NCBI RefSeq assembly: GCF_049514155.1
Contig: NZ_JBEKVH010000085.1
Span: 1 to 16,528 of the forward strand
Direction: 5' to 3'
Length of the DNA: 16,528 bases
Source: Roseiarcus sp049514155
Lineage (GTDB): Bacteria; Pseudomonadota; Alphaproteobacteria; Rhizobiales; Beijerinckiaceae
Position numbers and translations under genes: made by a program. Below, one piece after another: positions 1 to 7,610 of this stretch. How positions within the stretch are numbered: position 1 is the stretch's first letter; every line of letters begins with the position of its first letter. The notes below the pieces were generated by a model that saw nothing but the letters and a program-made list of their open reading frames with translations, was not told the origin of the DNA and did not search any database.

Positions 1-104
1 GCGACAACGTCGAGGCTTACTATAAAACCAACATCGAGGCGAAACCGAAGTTGGATTGGAACGACCTCTGGGGCCGCGTCACAGGCGCGATCCGAGCCGG
101 CTGA
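1..104 (+). CDS. C-terminal end of a gene, probably a periplasmic sugar-binding protein of an ABC importer (partial)
   Basis: Only the last 33 codons are inside the window, read from base 3 to the TGA at 102-104. The fragment is hydrophilic and ends DLWGRVTGAIRAG. It carries no diagnostic motif, so identity rests on context. It is the first gene before a ribose-type permease/ATPase/permease set on the same strand and is separated from it by a strong hairpin, the usual layout when a periplasmic binding protein gene heads the operon. The product would capture the sugar in the periplasm and deliver it to the two permeases encoded downstream. The call as an open reading frame end is fairly secure; the binding-protein assignment is inference. 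Confidence 0.55.
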   Translation, partial: DNVEAYYKTNIEAKPKLDWNDLWGRVTGAIRAG

Positions 105-117
105 CCACTGCGCCGCG

Positions 118-147
118 GGCGGGACGAGGCCGATGCCTCGTCCCGCC
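118..147 (+). terminator. Perfect 13-bp stem-loop between the binding-protein gene and permease 1
   Basis: The arm GGCGGGACGAGGC at 118-130 is an exact reverse complement of 135-147, with a CGAT loop. There is no T-run after it, so it is not a classic intrinsic terminator. A very stable hairpin directly after a solute-binding-protein gene and before the permease genes usually protects the upstream mRNA or partly ends transcription. The binding protein is then made in excess over membrane components. That role is inferred from position. Confidence 0.7.
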
Positions 148-214
148 TCGACGGCGCGCCAAGGGTTGGTCCTTGGCCTATGCCTTGTTCCCCATGAATG
201 GTCGGGTCAGATTG

Positions 215-1258
215 ATGACTTTTAACGCCAACCGCGTCGATTCGAGGCCTCCGCTGAAACCGCCTTCGGATATCGCGTCGCGCCCGCGGGGCGTCGCCTT
301 GAGCAGCATGGCTAGCCATCGCTGGCGTGCTCTGGCGCCGCTTTTCGTGCTGGTCGTTCTCGCCGCGCTGATTTCGGTCGCCAATCCGAATTTTCTCGAA
401 GTTCGCAATCTGATCCGCATCGCGAATTCGGCATCGGTGCCGCTCACTTTGGCCATGGGGACGACCTTCATCATCCTACTCGGCAGCATCGATTTGTCCG
501 TCGAGGGGGCCGTCTCGCTCTCGGCGATGGTGCTGGTGCTTTTGGCGGCAAATAATCTGAACGACAACAATTATGGTTGGGCCGCCGTCGCCGCGGCCGT
601 TGCGGCCAGCACAGTCATGGGTCTCGCGAGCGGCGTCATACAAACGATGTTGCGCATTCCCTCGTTCATGGCGACGCTTGGAACCTGGTTCATCGGGCTC
701 GGGTTTTCGGTCTTCATGCTGGGAGGCTCGGCGGTGCGTCTTGTCGACCCGGCGTTGCGCGGGCTGGCGTTGTCACGCTTTCTAGGCCTGCCGTTCGCCG
801 TCTGGATCGCCGCCGCCGCTTTCGCCTTCGCGGTCGTCATCCAATATTACACCCGGGTCGGCCGGCACATTGTTGCGGTGGGCGGGGGCGAAGACGTCGC
901 CGAACTCTCGGGAATCAATCTCGTGCGGGTGCGCATCGCGGCTTTCGGGCTAGCCGGATTCTTTTACGGCATTGCGGGCGTGCTTGCAGCCGCACAACTG
1001 GGCCAGTCGGACGCGGTGATTGGCGACGGTCGCATGTTCGCGGCGGTGACTGCGGTCGTCGTCGGCGGCACGTCTCTCACCGGTGGGGAAGGCGGCGTCG
1101 TCAACACGCTGATCGGAGTAATCATCGTCACGGTCCTTTCGAACGGCATGATTCTCCTCGGCATCTCACCCTACGTCCAACAGACCGCGCAGGGCCTAAT
1201 GATCATCGCAGCCGTCGCTTTGACGCTGGACCGAACTCGTCTCAAGATAGTGAAGTGA
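215..1258 (+). CDS. Ribose-type (CUT2) sugar ABC transporter permease, first of two
   Basis: Inner-membrane channel subunit of a sugar importer. From the ATG at 215 it is 347 residues with eight to ten hydrophobic segments. The family hallmark GSIDLSVEGAVSL follows the second hydrophobic stretch. A cytoplasmic loop (AVGGGEDVAELSGIN) matches the region that contacts the ATPase, and the conserved GGTSLTGGEGGVVNTLIG lies near the C-terminus. The start is uncertain: the frame is open from base 56, but anything upstream of about 150 would include the hairpin. ATGs at 194, 215 and 309 are possible and none has a strong ribosome site. The one at 309 would leave just a short lead before the first membrane helix. 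It ends 5 bases before the ATPase gene, so the two are co-transcribed. It resembles RbsC/XylH-type permeases; the sugar cannot be read from the sequence. Confidence 0.88.
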   Translation: MTFNANRVDSRPPLKPPSDIASRPRGVALSSMASHRWRALAPLFVLVVLAALISVANPNFLEVRNLIRIANSASVPLTLAMGTTFIILLGSIDLSVEGAVSLSAMVLVLLAANNLNDNNYGWAAVAAAVAASTVMGLASGVIQTMLRIPSFMATLGTWFIGLGFSVFMLGGSAVRLVDPALRGLALSRFLGLPFAVWIAAAAFAFAVVIQYYTRVGRHIVAVGGGEDVAELSGINLVRVRIAAFGLAGFFYGIAGVLAAAQLGQSDAVIGDGRMFAAVTAVVVGGTSLTGGEGGVVNTLIGVIIVTVLSNGMILLGISPYVQQTAQGLMIIAAVALTLDRTRLKIVK

Positions 1259-1263
1259 CCGCG

Positions 1264-2766
1264 ATGCTGGCAGCCGTTCAAATAAGCAAATCTTTCGTCG
1301 GCGTTCCCGCGCTCAGCAATGTCGATGTCGAGGTGCGGCCGAGTGAAGTGGTTGGACTGATCGGTGAGAATGGCGCGGGCAAGTCGACGCTGATGCGTGT
1401 CCTTGCCGGCACCCATAGACCTGATTCCGGTTCGCTCACGCTGGACGCCAAGCCGTTGCGCTTGAGGAACGCGCGCGATGCCGCCGTTCATGGAATCGGC
1501 ATGGTTTTCCAGGAGCAGTCGCTGCTTCTCAACCTTTCGGTCGCCGAAAATGTCTATTTCGGCCAAGAGGCTCAATTCGCCCGCTTCGGTATCGTCAACT
1601 GGAGACGCATGAATCTGGCGGCTCGAAGACAGCTTGAGAAGATCGGCGTCGACATCGACGTCACGACGCGCACGTCGGAGCTTACCTTTGCCGCGCGCCA
1701 GATGGTGGAGCTCGCCAAGGCTTTGACGCTAGAGGAGAGCACCCAACGTCAACTGGTCATTCTTCTCGATGAGCCGACTTCCATGCTCGGCCAGGCAGAT
1801 ATCGAGACGCTGTTCGCGCGAGTCCGAGCGTTGAAGGCGCGGGCGAGTTTTGTCTTCGTTTCTCACCGGCTAGAGGAAGTGCTGAAAATCAGCGACCGCG
1901 TCTATGTCATGAAGGACGGGCGAGTCGTCGCCGAACATGCGGCCGATGCGGTGACCGCTCCGCGGCTTCACGAGATCATGGTGGGGCGCGGTCTGCAATC
2001 CGAATACTACAAGGAGATGAAACAGGAGTCGCCGGGAGCGGAGGTGCTGCTGGAGACATCGAATCTCGGCGTTGCGAGGATATTTCGCAACGTCGACCTA
2101 AAGCTCCACGCCGGGGAGGTCGTCGGGATTGCCGGCGTGGTCGGGTCGGGGCGCGAAGAAGTGACGCGGTGCGTTGGCGGATTCCTCCCACAGACCAACG
2201 GCATGCTCAGCGTCGCTGGCGTTCCGACCCGGATCGTATCGCCGGGACAGGCGGTGAAGGCTGGCATCGGCTATGTTCCTCGCGAGCGACGGGTCGAGGG
2301 GCTCGTCATGTTCCTGTCGATCGCGATCAACATCACCCTCGCCAATCTCGACTGCGTCATGAGCCACGGCGTCATCGACTATCGGCGCGAGCGAAATCTA
2401 GCGGTCGATTGGATCCGTAGGCTGCGGATCAAGGCGCCGAGCCCTGACATCGCTTGTCGGAACCTGAGCGGCGGCAATCAACAGAAGGTCGTTTTGGCGC
2501 GTTGGATGAATGCCGGTTCGCGCATTCTCGTTCTTGATCATCCCACGCGAGGCCTCGACGTAGGGGCCAAGGAAGAAGTCTACGAACTGGTGCGCGAGCT
2601 ATCGGCGCAAGGCAAGGGGATCCTTCTGATTTCAGACACGCTGGAGGAGACGATCGGACTTGCGCATACGGTCTTGGTGATGCGCGATGGCGAGATCACG
2701 GCGCGTTTTGACGCCTCGCGGGGTCGAAAACCCGATCAAGTCGAGCTGCTGCGGCATATGGTCTGA
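1264..2766 (+). CDS. Sugar ABC transporter ATP-binding protein with two nucleotide-binding domains (RbsA/XylG-like)
   Basis: Cytoplasmic ATPase that powers the importer, 500 residues and normal for the family. Domain 1 has Walker A GENGAGKST (residues 34-42), Walker B and catalytic Glu in LLDEPTSML, and the switch His in SHRLEEV. Its signature is the divergent LTFAARQMVELAKAL. Domain 2 has the degenerate Walker A usual in this family (GVVGSGREE, no GKS/T) and an intact signature LSGGNQQKVVLARW. Its Walker B reads LDHPTRGLDVGAKEEVY, where His replaces the catalytic Glu. The ATG at 1264 is chosen because Walker A then falls at the expected distance; the frame is open upstream to 577, overlapping the permease gene. 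It lies 5 bases after permease 1 and 14 before permease 2, within the importer operon. Confidence 0.93.
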   Translation: MLAAVQISKSFVGVPALSNVDVEVRPSEVVGLIGENGAGKSTLMRVLAGTHRPDSGSLTLDAKPLRLRNARDAAVHGIGMVFQEQSLLLNLSVAENVYFGQEAQFARFGIVNWRRMNLAARRQLEKIGVDIDVTTRTSELTFAARQMVELAKALTLEESTQRQLVILLDEPTSMLGQADIETLFARVRALKARASFVFVSHRLEEVLKISDRVYVMKDGRVVAEHAADAVTAPRLHEIMVGRGLQSEYYKEMKQESPGAEVLLETSNLGVARIFRNVDLKLHAGEVVGIAGVVGSGREEVTRCVGGFLPQTNGMLSVAGVPTRIVSPGQAVKAGIGYVPRERRVEGLVMFLSIAINITLANLDCVMSHGVIDYRRERNLAVDWIRRLRIKAPSPDIACRNLSGGNQQKVVLARWMNAGSRILVLDHPTRGLDVGAKEEVYELVRELSAQGKGILLISDTLEETIGLAHTVLVMRDGEITARFDASRGRKPDQVELLRHMV

Positions 2767-2780
2767 GCACAGAGGACGCC

Positions 2781-3758
2781 ATGAAGACGCTCGATGCATT
2801 TCGGTCCCTTCTCTCCGCAGGATCGACCGGCTGGTTGCGAAACGTCGCTCCGCCCGCCGTATTACTTGTGCTGATTGCGGTGATCGGGATCGCTTCACCC
2901 GGCTTCCTGAGGGCCGACACGCTGCTGGTCATCCTGTCTGACACCGCGGTTCTCTTCGTCCTCGCGGCTGGAGCGACCTTCGCCATTCTTATCGGCGGCA
3001 TCGACCTCTCCATCCAGTCGGTCGCTTCGCTGGCGAGCGTAATTCTTGCACAGTTGCTGCCACGTTTGGGCCTCTGGGCGTTTGTTGTTGCGATACTCGC
3101 GGGCGTCGCCTCCGGCTTCGCAAGTGGCCTTGTGCACGTGCGGTTGAGGGTGCCCTCGTTTGTCGCGACGTTGGCGACGGGGGGCGTTGTGGCGGGCCTC
3201 GGGCTGCTCGCCTCGAACGGCCGTGCGATCACGATCGAGGAAACCAGTCGGCTCGATACGACCTGGATGAACCAATCGCTGGATGGCGTGCCGGTCGTCG
3301 TCATCATTGCTATCGCGGCGGGCGTCGCGAGCTTTCTCGCGCTACGCTACACGCGGTTTGGCCGCCGCTGCATGGCTGTTGGGGCCGGCGAGCCGGCGGC
3401 CTGGGCCGTCGGCATCAATGTCGATCGCACGAAGATCCTCGCGTTCACCGTGTCGGGAGCGCTAGCGGCGCTGGCCGGAGTCATCCTGGCGTGCCGTTTG
3501 TCCAGCGGTTCGCCGAATCTGGCGAATCAGACGCTTCTTCCCGCCATCGCGGCGGTCATCGTCGGCGGCACGGCGATCACGGGTGGGTTGGGAGGCGTCG
3601 AGCGAACCGCCGTAGGCGCTCTCATCATCTCCATCGTGCGAATTGGAATGACATTCGTTGGAGTTGACATTTTCGCCGAGCAGATGGTCTTCGGCGCGGT
3701 GCTGATCGGCGCTGTCTCCGTCACGATCGACCGCAGCAAGATCGCGATTATCAAATAG
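2781..3758 (+). CDS. Ribose-type (CUT2) sugar ABC transporter permease, second of two
   Basis: Second inner-membrane subunit, 325 residues, starting at an ATG preceded by AGAGGA at 2771-2776. It shows the family pattern: an N-terminal hydrophobic helix, GGIDLSIQSVASL, the loop AVGAGEPAAWAVGIN that docks on the ATPase, then GGTAITGGLGGVERTAVGAL. It is clearly related to permease 1 but far from identical. The channel is therefore probably a heterodimer driven by the double-domain ATPase. It is the last gene of the importer operon; a hairpin and a convergent glyoxalase gene follow. Confidence 0.92.
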   Translation: MKTLDAFRSLLSAGSTGWLRNVAPPAVLLVLIAVIGIASPGFLRADTLLVILSDTAVLFVLAAGATFAILIGGIDLSIQSVASLASVILAQLLPRLGLWAFVVAILAGVASGFASGLVHVRLRVPSFVATLATGGVVAGLGLLASNGRAITIEETSRLDTTWMNQSLDGVPVVVIIAIAAGVASFLALRYTRFGRRCMAVGAGEPAAWAVGINVDRTKILAFTVSGALAALAGVILACRLSSGSPNLANQTLLPAIAAVIVGGTAITGGLGGVERTAVGALIISIVRIGMTFVGVDIFAEQMVFGAVLIGAVSVTIDRSKIAIIK

Positions 3759-3776
3759 GGAAAGGTTCGCCCAAAT

Positions 3777-3799
3777 CTCGCGGAAGACTCAGCCGCGAG
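3777..3799. terminator. Hairpin between convergent genes
   Basis: CTCGCGG at 3777-3783 pairs with CCGCGAG at 3793-3799 across a 9-base loop. It sits between the end of the ABC operon (3758) and the end of the minus-strand glyoxalase gene (3833), where a two-way terminator would be expected. There is no T-tract on either side, so termination is only a guess. Confidence 0.35.
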
Positions 3800-3832
3800 C
3801 GCCGTAGGACGCCGCGGCCAATCTCTCCGGCC

Positions 3833-4249
3833 TCACCGCGCCGCGTCGAGTCCGATGAGTTCGATCCGGTAGCCGTCGGGGTCTTCGACGAAGGCGATGT
3901 GGGTGGTTCCGTGCTTCATCGGGCCGGGCTTCCGGGGAATTTTGACGCCGCGTTTCTCGAGCGCCTCGCAAACCGCATAAATGCCGTTGACGCCAAGGGC
4001 GAGGTGGCCGAAGCCCGTACCGATTTCGTAGGGCGCGGCCAGGCCCCAATTGTGAGTCAACTCAACGACCGTGTTGGTCTTTTCGGGGCCATAGCCGACG
4101 AAGGCGAGCGTAAATTTCCCGTCTGGAAAGTCCTCCTTTCGCAAGAGCTTCATGCCAAGCATTTCGGTGTAGAATTTGATGGACGCGTTGAGGTCGAATA
4201 CACGGATCATCGTGTGCATCATCCGAAAGTGGCTTGGGACGTCACTCAT
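3833..4249 (-). CDS. gloA: Lactoylglutathione lyase (glyoxalase I)
   Basis: Converts the hemithioacetal of methylglyoxal and glutathione to S-lactoylglutathione, a cytoplasmic detoxification step. It is 138 residues, typical of the short bacterial enzyme. All four metal ligands of the family are present by alignment with the E. coli protein from memory: His12 (MMHTMIRV), Glu63 (VVELTHNW), His82 (GFGHLALGV) and Glu130 (GYRIELI). The motifs YTEMLGMKLLR, FVGYGPE and AFVEDPDGY are nearly canonical. The lack of the long insertions of eukaryotic zinc enzymes suggests the nickel/cobalt class. The ATG at 4249 has GGGAGAAGG about 6 bases upstream on the minus strand. It stands alone, convergent with the ABC operon. 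It could protect against methylglyoxal when sugar-phosphate flux is high, but need not belong to the sugar pathway. Confidence 0.95.
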   Translation of the reverse strand: MSDVPSHFRMMHTMIRVFDLNASIKFYTEMLGMKLLRKEDFPDGKFTLAFVGYGPEKTNTVVELTHNWGLAAPYEIGTGFGHLALGVNGIYAVCEALEKRGVKIPRKPGPMKHGTTHIAFVEDPDGYRIELIGLDAAR

Positions 4250-4582
4250 TGTCGCCTTCTCCCAGTCTCAGTGTTTGGTTGCGAGGGCACGGATTTCGAG
4301 CCCGACGCCAGCGCGCCGAAACGGCGAACCTAGCTTAATGTCCTCCATCAGGGTTGTACGATAACATGACATTGCGCCAAGTTGTCCAGCCGTATCGAGG
4401 CGAAGGGGAATTTGTTTCGACGAATGTCGCCCGGCGGTGCAATTCTCCGGCGTTGTCAACGTGGGCGAATGCGCTTCCGCAAGACGGCTCACTGACGACG
4501 AGGAGGACGTCGCCCGCTACAGCGACGACTGATTCGGCGATCACTTCGGTTCGAATTCCAGCTTCAGCTGGAGGAATTTGCA
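4250..4582. other. Gap without a recognisable gene between gloA and the IS remnant
   Basis: It holds the minus-strand ribosome site of gloA (about 4255-4262) and presumably its promoter. Several open stretches of 40-110 codons exist on both strands, but none shows a domain I recognise or a good start signal. A short inverted repeat, CCAGCT at 4558-4563 with AGCTGG at 4566-4571, lies close to where transposase-like sequence begins. I could not find a left terminal repeat for the IS here. Confidence 0.5.
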
Positions 4583-5157
4583 GGGGTCACAGCAATCAAC
4601 CACAAGCATCAGCGCCGACTGATGCGCGAGGACAATCTGCTTTGCCTGCGAAGCAAGCCGTTCGTCCCTTACACAACGAACTCCCGGCATGAGTTCTCGA
4701 TCGTGCCCAATCTCACGCGTGGCCTCGTCCCCACCGACCTCCACCAGATCTGGGCGGCCGACATCACCTACGTCAGGCTGGCGGTGGTCCTCGACACCTT
4801 CTCGCGCAAGGTCGTTGGCTGGGCGCTCGCCGACCATCTCACCAGTCCGATCACCACTCCGATCCCGGCGTGCAGTACGCCTGCGCTGCCAACGCCGATC
4901 GATTGGAGGCCTGCGGCCTGCGCCTTAACATTAGCCGCGCCGGTAACCCCGACGACAACGCCAAGGCCGAGCGCTTCATGCGCGCCCTCAAAGACGAGGA
5001 GGTCAACGGCAAGACCTGCGCGTCGCTCGAAGACGCGCGACGCCACATCGGTGCCCTCCTCGAAAACGTCTATAATCGAGACCGGCTCCACTCCGCCCTC
5101 GGCTACAACCCCCCGGTTGAGTTCGAAATCGAATTCCGAAAGCTTCAAGCCGTCTGA
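4583..5157 (+). pseudogene. IS3-family transposase orfB fragment (DDE integrase), broken by deletions and a frameshift
   Basis: The recognisable start is INHKHQRRLMREDNLLCLR, the conserved region before the catalytic core. WAADITYVR (first catalytic Asp) runs straight into LAVVLDTFSRKVVGWALADHL, so the roughly eight residues normally between them are gone. After LADHL another stretch, estimated at 25 codons, is missing and the frame changes. From about 4850 the new frame reads HHSDPGVQYAC (second Asp), then GNPDDNAKAERFMRALKDEEVNG (catalytic Glu; split here as GNPDDNAKAERF and MRALKDEEVNG) and the usual C-terminus YNRDRLHSALGYNPPVEFE. All three catalytic residues are present in the DNA but never in one protein, so it is inactive. 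Deletion sizes are estimated from family knowledge, not an alignment. Confidence 0.88.
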
Positions 5158-5209
5158 AAGGATGCAACCAAAGAGCTGTCACTCAAGTTATTCGTCTCAC
5201 CCCAGGGGC

Positions 5210-5225
5210 GCAGTTCAGCAGTTCA
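5210..5225. repeat. Tandem 8-bp repeat at the right border of the IS remnant
   Basis: GCAGTTCA occurs twice in succession. On the minus strand this reads TGAACTGC TGAACTGC GCCCC, so the presumed IS terminus appears duplicated at the junction with the kinase fragment. It could be a scar of two nested or re-circularised insertions, or a slippage event. Confidence 0.6.
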
Positions 5226-5462
5226 CACCGTAATTCCGACGGACGTGCCACCGTAATTATCGATGCTGGAGCGCCGGATCAGTTCTTGGGTCGACGTGGC
5301 GACGGCGTCCCACCAGTCGTTCGGGTCTCGCTCCAGCCAACCATCGTGCGGGTAGTACGTCGGGTAGGTGGCGATCACCGAGGCGGCCAGAGTCCCGTCG
5401 GGACAAAACAGCGCGGCCTTGTTGCCTGCGGCGCCGAAGTCGCGTGCCAAAAGATACGTCAC
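5223..5462 (-). pseudogene. Truncated FGGY-family carbohydrate kinase (N-terminal 79 residues)
   Basis: It begins with GTG at 5462 behind AAGGA. The product shows the N-terminal FGGY pattern: YLLARDFGAAGNKAALF (usually DFGTSGTKA), then YPTYYPHDGWLERDPNDWW, as in xylulokinase-like enzymes. The reading stops at GITV, just where the family continues with SGQ and the core of domain I. Intact members are near 500 residues, so about 85% is missing, including the catalytic Asp and the ATP site. The TGA stop overlaps the end of the IS remnant. The gene lies 18 bases after the SMP-30 gene and was evidently the last gene of that operon. The complete FGGY kinase at 12670-14175 may have made its loss tolerable. 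Confidence 0.85.
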
Positions 5463-5480
5463 GGCAAGTCCTTCGCTGGC

Positions 5481-6473
5481 TCAGGCGAGCGGTAGTTGCG
5501 CGAGTGTCGCCGGCAGGGTGTGACCGGTGTTCACCTTGTCGGGCCCCGTCACAAGATTGAAGCAGCTGGCGATGATGCGTCCGTCCCAGACGATCACTTC
5601 TCCGGGCTGGTTCAGTTCGCCGTGGAGCCCGTCCGTGTCGGGTGACTGCGCGATGCGGGTCACCGTCTTGTCCGGCGCGATCTTGCCGATAGCGTTCACG
5701 GAGAAATCGGCGATGTACAGGTTGCCGTGGGCATCGAAGATCATGCCGTCCGTCGACGCCAACTGGTCTGGGTTCGACGCCCACGGCTCGTTGGAGGTGG
5801 CGTTGCCGTCGGCGTCGAACGTAATCCGGTAGACCGTCCCGTCGCCGAAGTTGCCCACATACAGCGCACCATCCGGGCCGAACGCGATGCCGTCGGCGCC
5901 GTACTGGGTGATCGGGTGGTGGGTGAGGAACGTGGCGATGATGTTGGGGTCGTCGAGTGTGTTGGTGACGTGGATGTCGCGGTCGTCGAGGGCGAACCGG
6001 TAGACGGCTGAGGCCATGAGGCCGGAAGGGTCGTGGACTTTGGTCATGACGGACTGGGTGACGTACATGTAATTGCCCCTCACCCGCACGCCGTTGGGGT
6101 GTTGCATGTCCCGGGCGACGGTGTGCTCGTCGAGGATCGTCCCGTCGTCATCGGCGTAGACGGCCAGCATGCGTCCCTTGAAGGCGAACTCCGGCGTGCC
6201 CGACCACCCCTGGTTGTCGCACAGATACAGCGTGCCGTCCGGCCCGAACTCGATGCCCATGTTGCGGGCGACCCCGGTCTCGGGGTGGCACGGGGTGTCG
6301 AACCATTTGCGGACGTTGCCCGCGGTGTCGATCCGGACGACGCATCCGGGCAGGCTTTCGTTGGCGTAGTTCGGGCACGACAGCACAAGGTCACCGCCAG
6401 TGGGATGAATGGTCATGCTATCCGGGGTGACGACGTAGTCGGGCAGGATCGCGAAAAGAGATGAGGTGAGCAA
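5481..6473 (-). CDS. SMP-30/gluconolactonase-like beta-propeller hydrolase
   Basis: Predicted to open a sugar-acid lactone after oxidation of an aldose or polyol. About 330 residues show repeated blade motifs: GIEFGPDGTLYLCDN (74-88), HPNGVRVRGNYMYVTQ (125-140), GADGIAFGPDGALYVGNFGD (192-211) and STDGMIFDAHGNLYIADF (240-257). The acidic and Asn residues at the ends of these motifs would hold the divalent metal in this superfamily. I place the start at a TTG (6473) because AAAAGGAA lies about 8 bases before it and 31 bases separate it from the ADH stop. The frame continues upstream into the ADH gene without initiation signals. An ATG at 6416 is the alternative. No signal peptide is seen, so it is probably cytoplasmic. 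Other hydrolases of this fold (organophosphatase- or strictosidine-synthase-like) cannot be excluded. Confidence 0.8.
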   Translation of the reverse strand: MLTSSLFAILPDYVVTPDSMTIHPTGGDLVLSCPNYANESLPGCVVRIDTAGNVRKWFDTPCHPETGVARNMGIEFGPDGTLYLCDNQGWSGTPEFAFKGRMLAVYADDDGTILDEHTVARDMQHPNGVRVRGNYMYVTQSVMTKVHDPSGLMASAVYRFALDDRDIHVTNTLDDPNIIATFLTHHPITQYGADGIAFGPDGALYVGNFGDGTVYRITFDADGNATSNEPWASNPDQLASTDGMIFDAHGNLYIADFSVNAIGKIAPDKTVTRIAQSPDTDGLHGELNQPGEVIVWDGRIIASCFNLVTGPDKVNTGHTLPATLAQLPLA

Positions 6474-6504
6474 GGAAGCAGTTCCTTTTGAGCAGGTGAG
6501 GTGA

Positions 6505-7545
6505 TCAGCGTGGATAGGAGATGACGATCTTCTTCGTCGAATCGCGGTGTTCGGAGACGAGGTCGAAGGCGTCGGTAATGTGGTCAAACGGAATACGATC
6601 GGAGACGAAATCGGCCAGTTTGAGCTGGCCCGAGCGGATCCAGGCCATGACCTGGTCGTGGACGGCGCCTTCTTCGGGCTTGCGCGGCATTTGCTGGAAC
6701 TGCATCGTCCAGTTATAGGGCGCGAGCGACCAGTCGAAGGCCGCGTTCATGATCGGCGATATGCCGTACGCGCAGATCTTGCCCCTGTCCTTGACCATAT
6801 TCATCCCCTGGTTGAGCAGGGCGCTGTTGCCCGCGGCGTCGATAACGTAATCGACGCCTTCGGGAGCCAGGTCGCGCACCCATTCGACTGGATTGGCAGT
6901 CAGGGAGTTCAGGGTGTGTGTCGCACCCGACTCGGCGGCTTCGGCACACTTCGCGTCGTTGATGTCGATCACCATGATCCGGTCGAGTCCCATCAACGAG
7001 GCGAACCGGGTGAAACACCGTCCGACGGGGCCCGCGCCGTAGATGACCGCCGTTTGGCCGGCCTTCGCGCCGAAGTGCTTCAGCGACGAACAAACCTCGC
7101 GGAACGTGATGAGCATGGCGACGTCGACGAGGTCGACGTCCTCGGGGTGGACGACCTTCTGCGCGAAGTAGCTGTCGTCGATGCCGCCGACGCCGTCGGC
7201 CTGCATCGCGGCCGCGTCGCCGATCAGGCCGTACTCGGCGAATGCGCCCCAGGCCGGCGCCACTCCGTCCGTCGTTTCATACAGGAAGGGAAGCGTGACG
7301 AAGTCGCCGACGTGAAAACTCGCGACCTTGGAACCGACCTCCACGACCTCACCGATCGCCTCATGCCCGAGCGAGACGGGGTAGGCGTCAACGCCTTTGA
7401 ACTGGCCGTGGATGATCTTCATGTCGGTGCCCGAGCAGACACCGCAACTGACGGTGCGGGTAAGCGCTTGGTAAGGCGTTGGGGTAGGCATGGACAGATC
7501 ACCCATGCTGAGTCTTCCATCGTAGTCTGCGATCAGTGCGCGCAC
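6505..7545 (-). CDS. Zinc-type medium-chain alcohol/polyol dehydrogenase
   Basis: NAD(P)-dependent oxidoreductase expected to oxidise a sugar alcohol or sugar hydroxyl. From the GTG at 7545, preceded by AAAGAGGA, it is 346 residues. Catalytic zinc ligand candidates are Cys37 (SCGVCSGTD) and His61-Glu62 (LGHEAIGEVVEVG). The Rossmann fold shows YGAGPVG (169-175) followed by an acidic residue in VIDIND, which favours NAD. The four-cysteine structural-zinc loop of classical ADHs is absent between GDFVTLPF and AFAEYG; a threonine- or sorbitol-dehydrogenase-like subgroup may fit. It starts 125 bases after the regulator gene and is followed at 31 bases by the lactonase gene. Oxidation followed by lactone opening is the natural reading of this pair. 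The open frame upstream of 7545 lacks coding character. Confidence 0.9.
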   Translation of the reverse strand: MRALIADYDGRLSMGDLSMPTPTPYQALTRTVSCGVCSGTDMKIIHGQFKGVDAYPVSLGHEAIGEVVEVGSKVASFHVGDFVTLPFLYETTDGVAPAWGAFAEYGLIGDAAAMQADGVGGIDDSYFAQKVVHPEDVDLVDVAMLITFREVCSSLKHFGAKAGQTAVIYGAGPVGRCFTRFASLMGLDRIMVIDINDAKCAEAAESGATHTLNSLTANPVEWVRDLAPEGVDYVIDAAGNSALLNQGMNMVKDRGKICAYGISPIMNAAFDWSLAPYNWTMQFQQMPRKPEEGAVHDQVMAWIRSGQLKLADFVSDRIPFDHITDAFDLVSEHRDSTKKIVISYPR

Positions 7546-7610
7546 TTTGGTCCTCTTTCTTTCGTCGTTGAAGCCGGCGACCCATAGCCGATCCGGCCGC
7601 GACGCCAGTC

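Larger units (their letters stand above)
4583..5225 (+). mobile_element. IS3-family insertion sequence remnant, left end missing
   Basis: It consists of the decayed orfB transposase plus about 65 bases of 3' flank. The flank ends in a sequence whose minus strand begins TGAACTGCGCCCCTGGGG, the kind of TG-starting terminus seen in IS3-family elements. No orfA and no matching left terminus are visible upstream. At the right border the 8-mer GCAGTTCA is repeated in tandem (5210-5217, 5218-5225). The element abuts a truncated sugar-kinase gene, which suggests it caused the truncation by insertion and later deletion. Confidence 0.7.

Noticed and set aside
577..1263. N-terminal extension of the ABC ATPase by 229 codons
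   Set aside because: Overlaps permease 1 in another frame and is Arg/His-rich; the ATG at 1264 gives the normal family length.
4366..4386. Possible left IS end (TGACATTGCGCC near 4366)
   Set aside because: Only loosely like the right terminus and followed by no orfA-like sequence; could be chance.
6474..6587. Upstream extension of the SMP-30 lactonase into the ADH gene
   Set aside because: Ser/Arg-rich and overlapping ADH coding sequence; a TTG with a good ribosome site lies at 6473.
6547..7587. Long + strand open frame (346 codons) opposite the ADH gene
   Set aside because: Exact antisense of a well-supported ADH; Asp/Val/Arg-rich composition typical of shadows.
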